Shown here one piece after another: positions 8,884-17,337 of a DNA stretch of 64,000 bases; position 1 is the first letter of the stretch; each line of letters opens with the position of its first letter. Origin of the DNA: Henriciella sp. (GTDB lineage Bacteria > Pseudomonadota > Alphaproteobacteria > Caulobacterales > Hyphomonadaceae). The translations under genes and the position numbers were made by a program. The stretch spans positions 62,001 to 126,000 of the forward strand of contig JAEPOM010000001.1 in NCBI GenBank assembly GCA_017642885.1, in the 5' to 3' direction. The notes beneath the pieces are model-generated. The model had not been told where the DNA came from and searched no databases. It worked only from the letters and a program-made list of their open reading frames with translations.

Positions 8884-10881
8884 ATGGGCGCTGCAAAGCA
8901 AACGAACCTGTTCAACGATATGAAATCTGATCCATCTGGCTATAGCGCGAAAGACATCGAGGTCCTCGAAGGCCTCGAACCTGTGCGCAAACGACCCGGC
9001 ATGTACATTGGCGGCACCGATGAGCGCGCCTATCATCACCTGTTTGCGGAGATCCTGGATAATTCCATGGATGAAGCCGTAGCTGGATTTGCGACGCGTA
9101 TCGAAGTGCATGTTCGCGCCGATGGCTATGTCGAAGTCATCGACAATGGCCGCGGCATCCCGGTCGGTGAGCACCCAAAGTATCCTGGCAAGTCCGCGCT
9201 CGAAGTGATCATGACCACACTGCACGCGGGCGGAAAATTCTCCAATAAGGCTTATGAAACGGCTGGTGGCCTGCACGGCGTGGGGTCATCGGTTGTGAAC
9301 GCACTGTCCGAGCGCATGGAAGTCGAAGTCGCGCGCGACAAGAAGCTCTATTTCCAGGCCTTTGAGCGCGGCAAAGTTACTGGCCCGCTGGAGCTGAAAG
9401 GCCCCGCCCCGAACCGCCGTGGCACAACCGTGCGTTTCAAGCCTGACATTGAAATCTTCGGCGAGAAGCTGCGCTTCAAACCGCAGCGCTTGTTTCAGCA
9501 AACCCGCTCCAAAGCCTATCTCTATCGCGGCGTGGAAGTACGCTGGAAGTGCGATGAGGAGCTTTTGCCTGAGGACTCCAAAGTCCCGGCAGAGAAGGTC
9601 CTCTCCTACCCGAACGGCCTCGCCGACCAGCTCGACGAAGTCTTCAAGGGCAAGGCCACCATTACCGAACAACACTTTGCTGGTCTGGTTGAGTCCGATG
9701 ACGGCAAAGTCGAATGGGCAATTGCCTGGACCGCAGCCGGGTTCGGCGAGACTGATGGGTTTTCGCGGTCTTACTGTAACACCATTCCGACACCTGATGG
9801 CGGCACGCATGAAGCAGGCTTCCGCTCCGCTATTACCAAGGGCTTGCGCAATTATGCGGATCTGACGGGCCAGAAAAAAGGCACATCGATCACCGCAGAC
9901 GACATTATGGGCCATTCCGGCCTGCTTCTGTCAGTGTTTATTCGTAATCCGGAATTTGTCGGTCAGACAAAGGATAAGCTCTCGACGACGGCGGCATTCC
10001 GCGTGGTTGAGAACTGTGTCCGTGACCGATTCGATCACTGGCTCGCAGCCAGCCCGAAAGAAGCCGACAAGCTGCTGACCTGGGCCGTTGAGCGCGCCGA
10101 TGAACGCGCGCGCCGCCGCAAGGCCAAAGACGTCGCCCGCAAATCGGCGACGAAGAGACTGCGCCTGCCCGGCAAACTCGCCGATTGCGCAGACAGTAAG
10201 GGCGATACCGAACTGTTCCTCGTGGAGGGCGACTCCGCGGGTGGATCAGCCAAGCAGGCACGTAACCGCAAAACCCAGGCAATCTTGCCTCTGCGCGGGA
10301 AGATCCTCAACGTTGCGTCCGCCACAGCGGACAAGATGGACAAGAACCAGGAGCTCCAGGATCTGCTTCTGGCGCTCGGCACCGGCACCGGATCGCGTTT
10401 CAATATTGACGATCTGCGCTATGAGAAAGTCATCATCATGACCGATGCGGATGTCGATGGGGCGCACATTGCTGCGCTGCTCATCACATTCTTCTACAAG
10501 ATGACGCCCGGGCTTATCGAGAGTGGCCGCCTCTATATGGCGATGCCGCCGCTTTATAAGCTCTCCTACAAGGGCAAGTCGGTCTATGCGATGGATGATG
10601 AGGACAAGGAGCTCCTGATGGAGCTCGAGTTCAAGCCGAACCAGAAAGTCGAGCTTAGCCGATTTAAGGGTCTCGGTGAAATGAACCCGTCCCAGCTTAA
10701 AGAGACCACGATGAATCCGGAGACCCGGACGCTGGCACGCATTACGTTGCCAGACAGCATCGACGAGCTGACTGAGGCGAAACCGGCCGAACTCATCGAC
10801 ACGCTAATGGGCAAGAAAGCCGAGCACCGCTACCGGTTCATTCAGGAAAATGCGCATTTCGCCGAAGAGCTCGACGTTTAG
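8884..10881 (+). CDS. parE: DNA topoisomerase IV subunit B (ParE)
   Basis: The 665-residue ATPase subunit of topoisomerase IV, which with ParC decatenates daughter chromosomes. Seen: the GHKL ATPase N-terminus with RKRPGMYIGG and EILDNSMDEA (about 34-65), the GGLHGVGSSVVNALS ATP lid region, and the TOPRIM domain with EGDSAGG (Glu448) and DADVDGAHI (Asp521, 523, 525). The length and the DNSMDEA form fit ParE rather than the longer GyrB. The start at 8884 is chosen because GGGGAGA precedes it and homology begins there. A CtrA-type box and a GANTC site lie upstream, suggesting cell-cycle control. It is probably monocistronic; a 109-base gap follows. Confidence 0.95.
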   Translation: MGAAKQTNLFNDMKSDPSGYSAKDIEVLEGLEPVRKRPGMYIGGTDERAYHHLFAEILDNSMDEAVAGFATRIEVHVRADGYVEVIDNGRGIPVGEHPKYPGKSALEVIMTTLHAGGKFSNKAYETAGGLHGVGSSVVNALSERMEVEVARDKKLYFQAFERGKVTGPLELKGPAPNRRGTTVRFKPDIEIFGEKLRFKPQRLFQQTRSKAYLYRGVEVRWKCDEELLPEDSKVPAEKVLSYPNGLADQLDEVFKGKATITEQHFAGLVESDDGKVEWAIAWTAAGFGETDGFSRSYCNTIPTPDGGTHEAGFRSAITKGLRNYADLTGQKKGTSITADDIMGHSGLLLSVFIRNPEFVGQTKDKLSTTAAFRVVENCVRDRFDHWLAASPKEADKLLTWAVERADERARRRKAKDVARKSATKRLRLPGKLADCADSKGDTELFLVEGDSAGGSAKQARNRKTQAILPLRGKILNVASATADKMDKNQELQDLLLALGTGTGSRFNIDDLRYEKVIIMTDADVDGAHIAALLITFFYKMTPGLIESGRLYMAMPPLYKLSYKGKSVYAMDDEDKELLMELEFKPNQKVELSRFKGLGEMNPSQLKETTMNPETRTLARITLPDSIDELTEAKPAELIDTLMGKKAEHRYRFIQENAHFAEELDV

Positions 10882-10990
10882 AGACACACCGGCAGAAAAT
10901 TGCGCAAAACCGCGTTGATCGCGGCGAGATTCCTCTTGCAAAGCTCCGCAAAAGCAACACACTTGCCCGTAACAGTGACTTACGGGGTGT

Positions 10991-12403
10991 ATGATGAAAA
11001 AGCTCTTTTTTGTCCTCGGGTCCGCAGCTCTGGCCTTGGCTGGATGCGGCGGCGGGGGCGGTGGCGAGACCGCAGGCAATGGCGATAAATTTGAGATTGA
11101 TCGCAATCCATTTCCTTCCACTTACTCGCCCTATCCATCGACCGCGACCCTCCTAAAAGACGCGACTGTGTTCGACGGAATTGGCGGTCAGATCGACGCC
11201 GGCGACGTGCTTCTGGTCGATGGCAAGATTTCCCAGATTGCAGAAGAGATCGAAGCGCCGGACGGCGCCACGGTGATCAATGCGAGTGGCAAGTGGGTCA
11301 CGCCTGGTATAATCGACAATCACAGCCACCTCGGCGTCTATCCCAGCCCGAGCGTCAGCGCACATGGCGACGGGAACGAGATCTCCGCGCCGGTGACCGC
11401 AGAAGTCTGGGCCGAGCACGGCATTTGGCCGCAAGACCCTGGTTTCCCGCGTGCGCTTGCGGGCGGCGTCACGTCGATGCAGATCTTGCCGGGATCCGCC
11501 AACTTGTTCGGCGGGCGCGGTGTTACGCTGAAAAACGTCCCAGCTCGCACTGTCCAAGGGATGAAGTTTCCTGATGCGCCTTACACGCTGAAAATGGCCT
11601 GCGGTGAAAATCCGAAGCGCGTGTATGGATATGGCGGCGGACGCTTCCCGGGCGGCGCACCCTATTCTCGCATGGGCAATGTCGCTGGCTACCGCATGGC
11701 CTGGGCAAAGGCCGTCGAATACAAACGCAAGTGGGACAAATATGCTGACGAGGGCGGCGATCCACCCGCCCGCGATCTGGAACTCGACACGCTGATGGGC
11801 GTACTGAACGGTGAGATCCTCGTCCACATGCATTGCTACCGCGCTGATGAAATGGCTCAGATCATGGATTTGAGCGAGGAGTTTGGTTACAAGGTCACCA
11901 GCTTCCACCACGCAGTAGAGAGCTACAAAATCGCCGATAAACTGGCCGATTATGGCGCGTGTTCCGCGATGTGGGCTGACTGGTGGGGCTTCAAGATGGA
12001 AGCCTATGACGGCGTACGGGAGAACATTCCCATGGTGCACAAGGCCGGCGCCTGCGCGATCGTCCACTCGGATAGTGATATCGGAATTCAGCGCCTCAAC
12101 CAGGAAGCTTCTAAAGCTCTCGCTGACGGTCGCCGCGCCGGGATCGAGATTTCCAATGCGGACGCCTGGCTCTGGCTGAGCGCTAATCCGGCCAAATCGC
12201 TTGGCGTCTTTGATCAGACAGGTTCTCTGGAAGCGGGTAAAGACGCAGACGTCGTGCTCTGGTCCGGCGATCCGTTCAGCGTCTATTCGCAAGCCGAGAA
12301 GGTCTTCGTGGATGGCGCGCTGATGTATGATCGCGGCAATCCGGCGCTGACACCCGTCATGGATTTCGAACTTGGACAGCCTGGTGAAGGAGACCTGAAA
12401 TGA
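10991..12403 (+). CDS. Amidohydrolase-family lipoprotein, metal site intact
   Basis: A 470-residue amidohydrolase-superfamily enzyme exported as a lipoprotein: MMKKLFFVLG start, lipobox LAGC (Cys19), then a Gly-rich spacer. The metal site is complete: HSH (111 and 113) after VTPGIIDN, VHMHC, SFHH and HSDSD. The C-terminus has the usual LGVFDQTGSLEAGKDADVVLW segment of the imidazolonepropionase/dihydroorotase-like branch. The substrate is unknown; related exported enzymes are often called dipeptidases or prolidase-like. The ATG at 10991 or 10994 may be used. It is coupled by ATGA overlap to a second amidohydrolase that lacks the HxH site. Confidence 0.85.
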   Translation: MMKKLFFVLGSAALALAGCGGGGGGETAGNGDKFEIDRNPFPSTYSPYPSTATLLKDATVFDGIGGQIDAGDVLLVDGKISQIAEEIEAPDGATVINASGKWVTPGIIDNHSHLGVYPSPSVSAHGDGNEISAPVTAEVWAEHGIWPQDPGFPRALAGGVTSMQILPGSANLFGGRGVTLKNVPARTVQGMKFPDAPYTLKMACGENPKRVYGYGGGRFPGGAPYSRMGNVAGYRMAWAKAVEYKRKWDKYADEGGDPPARDLELDTLMGVLNGEILVHMHCYRADEMAQIMDLSEEFGYKVTSFHHAVESYKIADKLADYGACSAMWADWWGFKMEAYDGVRENIPMVHKAGACAIVHSDSDIGIQRLNQEASKALADGRRAGIEISNADAWLWLSANPAKSLGVFDQTGSLEAGKDADVVLWSGDPFSVYSQAEKVFVDGALMYDRGNPALTPVMDFELGQPGEGDLK

Positions 12404-13671
12404 TCCGCAAGATTCTTCTTTCCGCCGCAGCTGCTGCCACACTCACGCTCGGCGCGGGCGCTCAAAATATCGCTATAACCAACGCCAAGGTCTGGACCGG
12501 CACCGATGCCGGGACCCTGGAAAACGCCAATATCTATATCTCTAATGGCGAGATCTCTGGGCTGGGCGTAAACTTCGCGCCTCCAAGCGGGACTGAACTC
12601 ATCGATGCCGAAGGAAACTGGGTGACACCCGGGATCTTCTCGCCATTCTCCAGAACTGGAATTGTCGAAGTCGGCGCGGAAGATTCAACCAACGATACGA
12701 ACGCCGCTGGCTCTCCGTTCTCGGTTGCCCTGCGCGCTGCTGATGGCTTCAACCCCGCCGCGACGCCGGTAGACGTCACCCGCATTGAAGGCGTGACACG
12801 TATCGCGGTCGCCCCTTCTACGGGCGGCTCGATGATTGCGGGTCAGGGGTTCCTTGCGGATACGTCGGGAGACGCGGACTCGATTTCTGACGATCGCGCC
12901 TTTGTCTTCATCGATCTCGGCGAGGGCGGTGCCGGACTCGCAGGCGGCTCTCGTTCGGCGGCCTGGGCCGCGCTTCGCGGCGCCTTTGCAGATGCACGGG
13001 GATATCCCGCAAGGTTCATGGCGCACAATGAAGGCGACACGCTTACGCGCGCCGATGCCCAGGCCTTTGGCCGCGCGGTGAGAGGTCAACAATTGATCCT
13101 CATATCTGCGCACCGCGCCAGTGATCTGCGTTTGGTCATGGATCTGAAACAGGAAAATCCGAACCTCAATCTCGCGATTGTCGGGGCGGATGAAGGCTGG
13201 ATCGTGGCCGACGAACTCGCTGCAGCTAATATCCCTGTGATCGTCGACCCGTTCCAGAACCTACCCGCCAGCTTCTCGCAGCTGGGGGCGACGTCCAAGA
13301 ACGCGGAACGGCTGATTGCTGCTGGCGTGCCAACCGCCTTTTCTTACCTAGGGGACAACGGACACCAGGCTCGCCTGGTCCTACAATCTGCAGGAAATGC
13401 TGCCGCGAACGGCGTCGGTTTCGACGATGCCATGGCAGCCATGACGACTGTACCGGCTGCAATATTCGGCGTGGACAATTCAGGCACGATCGCGCGCGGC
13501 AGCACGGCAGATCTCGTCATCTGGGATGGCGACCCGCTGGAAATTACCAGCGCCCCGGTCGCAGTTTTCATTGATGGTGAGGTACAGTCGCTGGAAAGCC
13601 GTCAGACGAAACTTCGTGACCGCTATCTCGAACTCGATGAAAGCGAAAAACCGCTGGCTTACAAGAACTAG
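12400..13671 (+). CDS. Exported amidohydrolase-like protein, HxH metal site lost
   Basis: A 423-residue amidohydrolase-fold protein with a cleavable signal peptide (about 1-21). N- and C-terminal composite-domain motifs are kept: GNWVTPGIF near 68 and DNSGTIARGSTADLVIWDGDP near 365. The position normally holding the HxH zinc ligands reads SPFSRTG instead, and HSDxD is replaced by SYLGDNGHQ. It is therefore probably not a stand-alone hydrolase but a partner or regulator of the intact enzyme upstream, to which it is joined by ATGA. It converges on the crotonase gene, sharing CTAG. Confidence 0.8.
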   Translation: MIRKILLSAAAAATLTLGAGAQNIAITNAKVWTGTDAGTLENANIYISNGEISGLGVNFAPPSGTELIDAEGNWVTPGIFSPFSRTGIVEVGAEDSTNDTNAAGSPFSVALRAADGFNPAATPVDVTRIEGVTRIAVAPSTGGSMIAGQGFLADTSGDADSISDDRAFVFIDLGEGGAGLAGGSRSAAWAALRGAFADARGYPARFMAHNEGDTLTRADAQAFGRAVRGQQLILISAHRASDLRLVMDLKQENPNLNLAIVGADEGWIVADELAAANIPVIVDPFQNLPASFSQLGATSKNAERLIAAGVPTAFSYLGDNGHQARLVLQSAGNAAANGVGFDDAMAAMTTVPAAIFGVDNSGTIARGSTADLVIWDGDPLEITSAPVAVFIDGEVQSLESRQTKLRDRYLELDESEKPLAYKN

Positions 13672-14468
13672 TCGCCTTTGAAGTCTGGTTCGCGCTTTTC
13701 CAGAAAGGCGCGGATCGCTTCGGCCTGGTCATCTGTCGTCGATGCATAAGCGAACTGATCGCGGTCCATGAAGCTTGTCGCGTAACCGAGCGGTGTGGCT
13801 GAAACATTCATCGCCTGCTTGGTCATGCGAAGCGCGATCGGTGGAACCTTGGCATAGCGTTCGGCCAGCGCCCGCGCTGCCATCAAAGCGCCTCCAGGCG
13901 CTGTCACTTCATCAGCCAATCCCCAGTCGAGGGCCTGCTTCGCCGGGCATGGTTCTCCAAGGATCGTGAACAGCTTGGCCCGCGACGGGCCGACCAGAGC
14001 AACCGTGCGCGGATTGCTTTGCCAGCTCATATTCATGCCGAGCGGAATCTCAGGCAGACGAAAATGAGCGGCTTCCGCCACAATCCGGTGGTCGCACGCA
14101 ATCGCGAGTGCCACGCCGCCGCCGATACAATAACCTTCAACCGCCGCGATGGTGATTTGCTCCAGCGCTTCCCATGCTCCGCACATGTCGGGGCCAAGCT
14201 TCAAAGACTGGCGCTGTTCCAGCCGGGACTTGTCGCGCAAGCCGGCTCTATCAGGGTCTTTCAAGTCAGCACCAGCGCTAAACGCGCCCGCTCCTGTCAC
14301 GATCACCACGTTGGTGTCCGTGTCCGCAGCCAGATATTCAGCGGCGTCGATCATGGACTTCATAAGCTTGAGCGACATGGCGTTTCGTCCATCGCCGCGA
14401 TCAAGGGTCACCGTCGCGATGGATCCATCGCGTGTGAGCTCAATAAAGTCCCCGAACGATTTGATCAT
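13668..14468 (-). CDS. Enoyl-CoA hydratase/isomerase (crotonase) family
   Basis: A 266-residue crotonase-fold protein acting on acyl-CoA thioesters. Seen: oxyanion-hole segments FSAGADL and CIGGGVALAIACD, and the first catalytic glutamate in LPEIPLG. The second hydratase glutamate, expected in the xxxMExVLTG block, is absent (AKLFTILGE), so it may be an isomerase, hydrolase or other crotonase rather than a hydratase. The start at 14468 follows GAAGAG and overlaps the stop of the upstream NUDIX gene as ATGA, which decides the start. The pair probably forms an acyl-CoA catabolic operon. Confidence 0.85.
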   Translation of the reverse strand: MIKSFGDFIELTRDGSIATVTLDRGDGRNAMSLKLMKSMIDAAEYLAADTDTNVVIVTGAGAFSAGADLKDPDRAGLRDKSRLEQRQSLKLGPDMCGAWEALEQITIAAVEGYCIGGGVALAIACDHRIVAEAAHFRLPEIPLGMNMSWQSNPRTVALVGPSRAKLFTILGEPCPAKQALDWGLADEVTAPGGALMAARALAERYAKVPPIALRMTKQAMNVSATPLGYATSFMDRDQFAYASTTDDQAEAIRAFLEKREPDFKGD

Positions 14469-15277
14469 TTGCTCTTCGATACGTTTGCGACCCGTTGCAG
14501 CGGTTCGGTGCTTTGAATGTAACCCGCTTCTTCCGGGATATGCAGACAAGGCGCGCCATCATCATCCTTGCCAATCACCGGCAGAACCGTGACCACGCCT
14601 TCTTTGGCGAAACGCGTCAGCGCAGCTTCCGTCGTCGGCGTCTCCGCGAGCTTTCCAAGATTCATGCGTGTCGGGAAAATAATCGTCGCGGTTCCAGCGG
14701 CCTCCTGGTCGAGCGCCTCTTGTGGGCCGACCCAGACCGCTTCTGTTGTCTCGCGTCCATCCTGTTCCGCGATTTGTCCAGGCGGGGTAGCTGCCAGATA
14801 GAAATGCGTATCGAACCGTTTTGGCATCATGGTCGGTGTGATCCAGTGCCCGAAGTGGACCAGCGCATCCAATGCCAGGACGAGATTATTGTCATTGATC
14901 AACTTGAGAAAGCTCTCTTCCCTGCGATCCACCGGACCGCGCATTGGTGCGAGCACATCCGCCACATCAGCCCCTACCAAGGCCGCGCCCGGACCGCGCG
15001 CATCCATGGATCGCGCCAAAATAATTCCAGATTCCTCAAAGGCCTCGCGGATCGCTGAGATCCGGGCCGCCTGCTCTTGTCCAGAGAAGTCACCATCGCA
15101 GATGGCGGCCCAAGCGGGATCCTCATCTTCGTCATTCGCCTTGCCGCCCGGAAACACGTAAGCCCCCGACGCGAAATCGATTTCATAATGCCGCTTCACC
15201 ATCAGGACCTGCAGCTCCGGATCGTCGCGTAACAAGAGGATTGTGGCAGACAGTCTAGGCTGTGCGGGATCTGACAT
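14465..15277 (-). CDS. NUDIX hydrolase (NUDT19-like)
   Basis: A 270-residue NUDIX-superfamily diphosphatase. The box is split as in NUDT19/RP2p-like proteins: YVFPGGK near 40, an insert of about 25 residues, then AIREAFEESGIIL. Mammalian NUDT19 cleaves CoA and acyl-CoA, so a CoA-ester diphosphatase is a reasonable inference. The start at 15277 is preferred because GGAGCGCCC precedes it. It lies directly upstream of a crotonase with an ATGA overlap, which fits CoA-ester metabolism. Confidence 0.82.
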   Translation of the reverse strand: MSDPAQPRLSATILLLRDDPELQVLMVKRHYEIDFASGAYVFPGGKANDEDEDPAWAAICDGDFSGQEQAARISAIREAFEESGIILARSMDARGPGAALVGADVADVLAPMRGPVDRREESFLKLINDNNLVLALDALVHFGHWITPTMMPKRFDTHFYLAATPPGQIAEQDGRETTEAVWVGPQEALDQEAAGTATIIFPTRMNLGKLAETPTTEAALTRFAKEGVVTVLPVIGKDDDGAPCLHIPEEAGYIQSTEPLQRVANVSKSK

Positions 15278-15389
15278 GGGCGCTCCAAAAAATTCCATCA
15301 AATTTGAGCGAAATCACAACTCAAACGTGCGCGTGATTTCAACTATGTTTCTGTAGGTACGGTGCTTGTCCCAACGTCACGGAAGCAGA

Positions 15390-16079
15390 ATGCACCAGTT
15401 CACCGATCACCAACGCGCCGTTCAAAACCCTGTTCAGAACCGGAACCGGTTATTGCCAGTCATGCATCTCGAAACTGGAGATGCGGTTTTGTTGTTCGCT
15501 GAAGCCGAGAAACGTTTCGAAGAACGTGCGGTCTTTGGCCGGGTGGCTCTTGCTGCAGAACGCAGTGAGGCCACCTCCCCTGCTCAATGGATGGCCGAAC
15601 AGGTTGAAGAGGTCGCTCACGATGCGCATTATCGCACAACAGAGCGCCCTGTGATCCTTCCGATCCCGATGGCAGCGTTGATCCATCCCGATACCGCTAT
15701 CGCCTGCGACGCCGCTGTTTCCCGAACACGTCTATGCCCGCAGGAGATCTGTCTCGAGGTCGACGACGCGTCCCTGGCAACCCCGTCTAACCAAAACGCG
15801 ATGGAGGGGATTGAAGCCCTGCGCCGCTGCGGGTTCCGGGTGTCGTTGAATGCCTCTCGCTCCTGGCAAGCGCCGCTCTGTTACTCATTACGGATCCTGC
15901 TCGACAGTATGCGCGTCGACGCTCGCAAGATCGAAAGCGATGAAGACTTACTCGACCGGATCGATGCCGCTGCCTGTAGTGGTATGCTCGTGATTGCAGA
16001 AAACGCTTACTGGCGCGATACAGACTTCCTGAATGAAGTTGGCGTCGAGTATGGTTTCCGAATGAAAACCGACGCTTAG
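15390..16079 (+). CDS. Degenerate EAL-domain-like protein
   Basis: A 229-residue protein whose C-terminal 150 residues resemble an EAL (cyclic-di-GMP phosphodiesterase) domain. RPVILPIPMAALIHPD and the segment RVSLNASRSWQAPLCYSLRIL align in style with the EAL-domain core and its DDFGxGYSSLxxL helix. The EAL motif and the metal-binding DDFG are missing, so catalysis is unlikely; it may be a c-di-GMP sensor or scaffold. The start at 15390 follows GGAAGCAGA and is better than a TTG further up. It converges on the DUF2336 gene with a TTAG overlap. The assignment rests on pattern only. Confidence 0.5.
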   Translation: MHQFTDHQRAVQNPVQNRNRLLPVMHLETGDAVLLFAEAEKRFEERAVFGRVALAAERSEATSPAQWMAEQVEEVAHDAHYRTTERPVILPIPMAALIHPDTAIACDAAVSRTRLCPQEICLEVDDASLATPSNQNAMEGIEALRRCGFRVSLNASRSWQAPLCYSLRILLDSMRVDARKIESDEDLLDRIDAAACSGMLVIAENAYWRDTDFLNEVGVEYGFRMKTDA

Positions 16080-17224
16080 GCGGCGCTTTCCTCACGCAGC
16101 TTGGCTTGTTCAGCATACGCGTCGAGCTTCTCCAGAAGATAATCGAGATCGTCTTTCGGGATGGCCTGAAACTGCGTCAGCACGCGTTCGATCATTCGCA
16201 TGCGGAAGCGCGCTTTATCATTGGCTTCCCCATCGAGCTCAAGCTCGTGGAACACTTTCACAGCTGCTCGGAATGCCGGAAGCAGTTTTCGGTGCAGTCC
16301 CGCCCGATCGAATATCGCCTGAAGCCCAAGCGGCCCAGCATCATGGATCATCAGCCAGGCGCGCGCATGCGGCACCCCTGATAGTTCCGCGAGCGAATGC
16401 TCAACGAACGGCATATGACCGACGCAGAGCGCGCGCATGATCAGCGAATGCGTGAGCCGTCCGTTCAGGTTCAATTGAGACACGAACCGCGGGAGGTCAT
16501 TGGTTCGGCCAGCTTGCTCGACCAGATCAATCGTCGCCCGCTCACGTGCGCCCGCGGCGAGATCAATCGCCATCTGAGCTGGCAATTCATGCCGGTTGAT
16601 CAGCATGTCAAAGACTTGCCCTGAAACCAGCGACACCATTTTTTCCGCGATGTGCACAGGAATGTGGTCACGCAAAACAAGGTTTTCATGCATCTGGGCG
16701 TTGCCCGGGAAGCGCTCGATCGTGCTTTCGAGCGCCCGATCGGTCATCTCTGCGCCCATGTTTCCGGCGAGCGTTTCAACCGCGTGTTCGGCAGCATGCT
16801 CGCTAATTACTTCCGCCAGCGATCCTGAAATCGTCGACCGCGCAGCAATCGCACTTTGTTTGGCGGCGGTTACAGAGAGCACAAGCTCGATCAGGTCTTC
16901 ATCTGAGAAGACAGGCGAATGTTCGAGGATCGGGATCGCGACGGATTCCACGTCCTGCGCCAGATTGGTCGCAACACTGTGCGGCAAGCGCGGTGAGTTG
17001 CGCAGCGTGACAGCCAGTGTCCGGCGAACCAGTTCAGCGGTATCCTTTGCCAGGATCTGAATAATCTCATCGGCAAACAGGCGTTCATCGTCGCTCAGGA
17101 CATCCACGGCGATACGTCGACACAGTCGGTGGGCGACCGTGGCGCGTTCTTCGGAAGTCTCACCCTTCATCAACCGAATAATGTCGGTTTCGCTGAGCTC
17201 TGGACGCATGCTTTGTACAGTCAT
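16076..17224 (-). CDS. DUF2336 domain-containing protein
   Basis: A 382-residue, all-helical, soluble protein of the DUF2336 family, found almost only in Alphaproteobacteria. Seen: ETSEERATVAHRLCRRI near 22-38 and HEAT-like helical repeats through the middle, with the typical DVESVAIPILEHSPVFSDEDLIE segment near 90-110. Some family members have been tied to signalling or motility, but the function is unsettled. It is divergent from the CaiB-type gene, with an inverted repeat in the shared gap, and convergent with the degenerate EAL gene. Confidence 0.8.
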   Translation of the reverse strand: MTVQSMRPELSETDIIRLMKGETSEERATVAHRLCRRIAVDVLSDDERLFADEIIQILAKDTAELVRRTLAVTLRNSPRLPHSVATNLAQDVESVAIPILEHSPVFSDEDLIELVLSVTAAKQSAIAARSTISGSLAEVISEHAAEHAVETLAGNMGAEMTDRALESTIERFPGNAQMHENLVLRDHIPVHIAEKMVSLVSGQVFDMLINRHELPAQMAIDLAAGARERATIDLVEQAGRTNDLPRFVSQLNLNGRLTHSLIMRALCVGHMPFVEHSLAELSGVPHARAWLMIHDAGPLGLQAIFDRAGLHRKLLPAFRAAVKVFHELELDGEANDKARFRMRMIERVLTQFQAIPKDDLDYLLEKLDAYAEQAKLREESAA

Positions 17225-17248
17225 ATCGCGGGGTAATCCCTGTCACCG

Positions 17249-17264
17249 ATTCATATTTATGAAT
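17249..17264. promoter_or_regulatory. Inverted repeat, candidate operator
   Basis: ATTCATA-TT-TATGAAT is a perfect 7-base inverted repeat in the AT-rich gap between the divergent DUF2336 and CoA-transferase genes. Size and symmetry suit a dimeric repressor. No regulator gene is adjacent, so the binding protein is unknown. Confidence 0.3.
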
Positions 17265-17337
17265 AAATGACCTGTGTGGGTTAACGCCCGGTTTACCAAA
17301 ACCGCTTCGCTGCGGCTCAAAAAGGATGGGAATCAGT

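Noticed and set aside
10912-10926. Hairpin CCGCG-TTGAT-CGCGG after parE as a terminator
   Set aside because: Only five pairs and no T-run follows.
11153-12442. Long minus-strand frame (about 429 codons) across the first amidohydrolase gene
   Set aside because: It is antisense to a clear gene with lipobox and metal motifs; its product has no recognisable domains and is a product of codon bias.
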